64,000 bases of DNA from Truepera sp965215315 (lineage in GTDB: Bacteria; Deinococcota; Deinococci; Deinococcales; Trueperaceae). The number at the start of each line of letters is the position of its first letter. The stretch's first letter is position 1. Shown piece by piece: positions 62,227 to 64,000 of the stretch. The stretch covers positions 1,860,001 through 1,924,000 of the forward strand of contig CBDCDB010000008.1 in the NCBI GenBank assembly GCA_965215315.1. Reading direction: 5' to 3'. The notes under the pieces are model-generated. The model searched no databases and was not told the origin of the DNA. It saw nothing but the letters and a program-made list of their open reading frames with translations. Position numbers and translations under genes: made by a program.

Positions 62227-63009
62227 ATGCTGAAAGGTATGGCGCAACTTCGTTTTCTGGGGACGTCCGACTCGCAAGGGGTACCACGCTGGTGGTGTCG
62301 GTGCAGCGTTTGCGAAGAAGCTAGACACACCGGCAAAAATGCCCGTACCCGTCCGGGAGCGGTTATCGGAGGGGCCGAACACGTTTTGCTGGACGCGCCG
62401 CCTGAACTGCGGCTGCAATGTTCTAGGGAGGTCATACAAGGATTTGACGCTGCGCTCATCACCCACGCGCATAACGACCACCTGTTGGGTTTGGGCGACC
62501 TCGCCGACTGGGGCCGCTGGACGGGCCGAGACTGCCCGGTTTACGCGCCGGAAGAGGTGTTGCCGCAAATAGAGACGCGCTTCGGTTATCTTTTATCGGC
62601 GAGTTATCAGGCGCGGACGCCGTTTAGAAGTTTGCCAACCTCGAGCACCTTTAGCGGCTACGCGGTTCAGGCTATTCGCGTGCCGCACGGGTTCAACGGG
62701 TTTTCGTTTGCGTTTCGTTTCGAGCGTGAAGGCAAAGCCTGGGGGTACATGCCCGACTGTCTCAACCTAAAAGAGTTGGAACCTTGGCGCAAGCTCGAGC
62801 TACTCGTACTGGGCTCGAGCTTCTACCACGAGGACGCGCCCGTAGAGAGCCGGAGCGTTTACGACGTTCAGGAAGCCGCGGCGCTGGTCGCTGAGCTAAA
62901 ACCCAAAGAAACTGTTCTGACGCACTTGGGGCACGGCGTTGATTGCCGTAAACCCGCGCCGGAAGGTTTACGGTACGCCTTTGACGGGCTCGTCATCTCG
63001 CTACCATGA
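62227..63009 (+). CDS. PhnP-like metallo-beta-lactamase-fold hydrolase
   Basis: 260 residues. The N-terminus FLGTSDSQGVPRWWCRCSVC has the Cys-containing metal site of the PhnP group, and the active-site motif is THAHNDHLLGL. Later metal residues are in MPDCLN and LTHLGHGVD. PhnP cleaves cyclic phosphodiesters such as 1,2-cyclic phosphates. ATG 62227 is chosen; ATG 62239 is a possible alternative. It overlaps the thiamine pyrophosphokinase gene by four bases. Confidence 0.88.
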   Translation: MLKGMAQLRFLGTSDSQGVPRWWCRCSVCEEARHTGKNARTRPGAVIGGAEHVLLDAPPELRLQCSREVIQGFDAALITHAHNDHLLGLGDLADWGRWTGRDCPVYAPEEVLPQIETRFGYLLSASYQARTPFRSLPTSSTFSGYAVQAIRVPHGFNGFSFAFRFEREGKAWGYMPDCLNLKELEPWRKLELLVLGSSFYHEDAPVESRSVYDVQEAAALVAELKPKETVLTHLGHGVDCRKPAPEGLRYAFDGLVISLP

Positions 63010-63638
63010 GCATGAAAGCGCTTATTTTGGCTGGAAGTGACGTTACCGTTACAGTGGCGCTCAGAGAGCTCTGTGAAGGTGCTGATTTTGTCGTTGCTGC
63101 CGATTCCGGGGTGCGGCACGCGGCGGCGCTCGAGGTCACGCCCGACCTCATCGTCGGCGATTTCGATTCGGCGACCGAAAAGGATTTAGCGCTTTACCCG
63201 AATGTACCCAGGCAAACCCATCCGGTGCGAAAAGATTCGCTCGACCTCGAGCTAGCCCTTCAAGAAGCCGCAGCGCAAGGTGCCACCGACTTCATCATCG
63301 TCGGCGCACTCGGCGGACGCCTCGACCAGACACTCGCCGCGCTCTTTATCGCGGCTCGTTTACAGCCTCGGTACAAAATAGTTCTTCATTCGGGGGACGC
63401 TGCGGCGTATCCGCTTTGCTCTGGTGACGTGTTGACGTTAGCTGTTCCAGCTGGAATAACGTTTAGTATTCTCAGTCTAGTATCCTCAGAGCTTAGTCTA
63501 GAAGGCTCGAGCTACCCCCTCACACACGCCGAATTACGCTTCGGTATCGGCTTGGGCGTCTCGAACGAAACGACGGGCAAGCCTCTTATAGTTGCGCTAC
63601 ACAAAGGCTCGGCGCTGCTGCTGCTGAACTTCACATAA
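63006..63638 (+). CDS. thiN: Thiamine pyrophosphokinase
   Basis: 210 residues. It makes thiamine diphosphate from thiamine and ATP. Motifs are VVAADSGVRHAA, PDLIVGDFDSA and KDSLDLELAL with GALGGRLDQTLA, which bind ATP and thiamine. ATG 63006 overlaps the stop of the PhnP-like gene, so the two are coupled. Confidence 0.9.
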   Translation: MSMKALILAGSDVTVTVALRELCEGADFVVAADSGVRHAAALEVTPDLIVGDFDSATEKDLALYPNVPRQTHPVRKDSLDLELALQEAAAQGATDFIIVGALGGRLDQTLAALFIAARLQPRYKIVLHSGDAAAYPLCSGDVLTLAVPAGITFSILSLVSSELSLEGSSYPLTHAELRFGIGLGVSNETTGKPLIVALHKGSALLLLNFT

Positions 63639-63683
63639 GACCTGCACGTAAGACTTGACGCACGACTTTGGGCGTTTTAACCG

Positions 63684-63689
63684 TAGACT
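63684..63689 (+). promoter_or_regulatory. -10 hexamer TAGACT, leaderless
   Basis: TAGACT is followed by seven bases and ATG 63697. GAGGG in the spacer might also act as a weak ribosome binding site. Confidence 0.45.
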
Positions 63690-63696
63690 GAGGGCA

Positions 63697-64000
63697 ATGA
63701 TTACCTTTACCGAAACCGCCCACGAACGTGTTCTACACTTTTTAGACCTGCAACGGGGGCAGGATGTAAGCGCCCTGCGGCTCGCAGGCACAAAATCCGA
63801 GCAAAAACTCTGGCTGGTCAAAGCCGACGATCGCCGAGACGACGACGAGGTTCTCGTAATGGACGGCTTCGAGGTATTTTTAGACCCGATGAGCCGTAAG
63901 CAGCTAGGCGGCGCAACCGTAGACTTCGTTGACGACATGATGCAGAGCGGCTTTCGCGTATTTTGGCCGAGCCCTAAGTGGGGCGACGCTGTCGCGCAGC
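63697..64000 (+). CDS. NfuA-like iron-sulfur carrier, N-terminal part
   Basis: The first 101 codons lie in the window. ITFTETAHERVLHFLDL and GGATVDFVDDMMQSGFRVFW resemble an A-type (IscA/HesB-like) domain without its cysteines, as at the N-terminus of NfuA. The C-terminal NifU-like CxxC domain would lie outside the window, so the call is partial. It would carry Fe-S clusters to target proteins. Confidence 0.6.
   Translation, partial: MITFTETAHERVLHFLDLQRGQDVSALRLAGTKSEQKLWLVKADDRRDDDEVLVMDGFEVFLDPMSRKQLGGATVDFVDDMMQSGFRVFWPSPKWGDAVAQ

Noticed and set aside
1..64000. tRNA, rRNA or CRISPR loci
   Set aside because: I found no clover-leaf pattern with a T-loop, no rRNA segment and no spaced direct repeat array.

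Overview
The window looks like chromosomal DNA of a moderately GC-rich bacterium, most probably a Deinococcota member (Deinococcus-Thermus, perhaps a Truepera-like lineage). I infer this from the caa3-type oxidase cluster, a primary sigma factor with an acidic N-terminal extension, LptC/OstA-like envelope proteins, a ComB-like phosphatase, and above all many genes whose -10 hexamer lies 5 to 7 bases before the start codon (leaderless transcripts, a known habit of this phylum). The assignment is inference. Two short motifs saturate the sequence: the palindrome CTCGAG and the octamer CCGTAAAA.

Layout. 0-8 kb: end of mobA, small membrane ORFs, an ABC-2 exporter, cysK, rpe, fba, a zinc-ribbon protein, a broken acetyltransferase, an MFS transporter and a frameshifted membrane gene. 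8-17 kb: a DegV protein, comM, the cytochrome oxidase operon ctaC-ctaD-ctaE, a subunit IV-cytochrome c fusion, ctaG, and a comB-like gene with no normal start codon. 17-24 kb: HAD proteins, a lipoprotein, and a minus-strand surface-glycan operon (HAD-like protein, GT4 glycosyltransferase, ATP-grasp enzyme, HAD). 24-33 kb: amino-acid ABC components, an RNA ligase homologue, the primary sigma factor, an LptC/LptA-like trio, Hsp20 and miaA. 33-41 kb: an IS630-like element, a Wzz/BY-kinase-like protein, a CapD/FlaA1-type dehydratase, GrpB-like, Nudix and glyA. 41-54 kb: a frameshifted lipoprotein, a decayed ABC fragment, a YeeE/YedE pair, a deaminase, then a heterodimeric ABC exporter operon with an embedded acetyltransferase; AzlCD, an AraC regulator and an M23 peptidase follow. 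54-62 kb: a decaying TAXI-TRAP transporter island containing two insertion sequences. 62-64 kb: a PhnP-like hydrolase, thiamine pyrophosphokinase and the start of an NfuA-like gene.

The most interesting system is at 45.2-49.9 kb. A consensus-like promoter reads a 33-codon ORF with a good ribosome binding site, then an intrinsic terminator, and then a translationally coupled operon ABC half-transporter, GNAT acetyltransferase, ABC half-transporter. One ABC half has a degenerate catalytic site and the other a canonical one. This is the architecture of a drug-inducible exporter controlled by ribosome-mediated attenuation (as in Bacillus bmrB-bmrCD), with an acetyltransferase added.

Other unusual items are the subunit IV-cytochrome c fusion, an ABC permease carrying a binding-protein-like insert, a GntR regulator with an extra C-terminal domain, and a decayed second copy of the end of the exporter gene 3.3 kb from the intact one.
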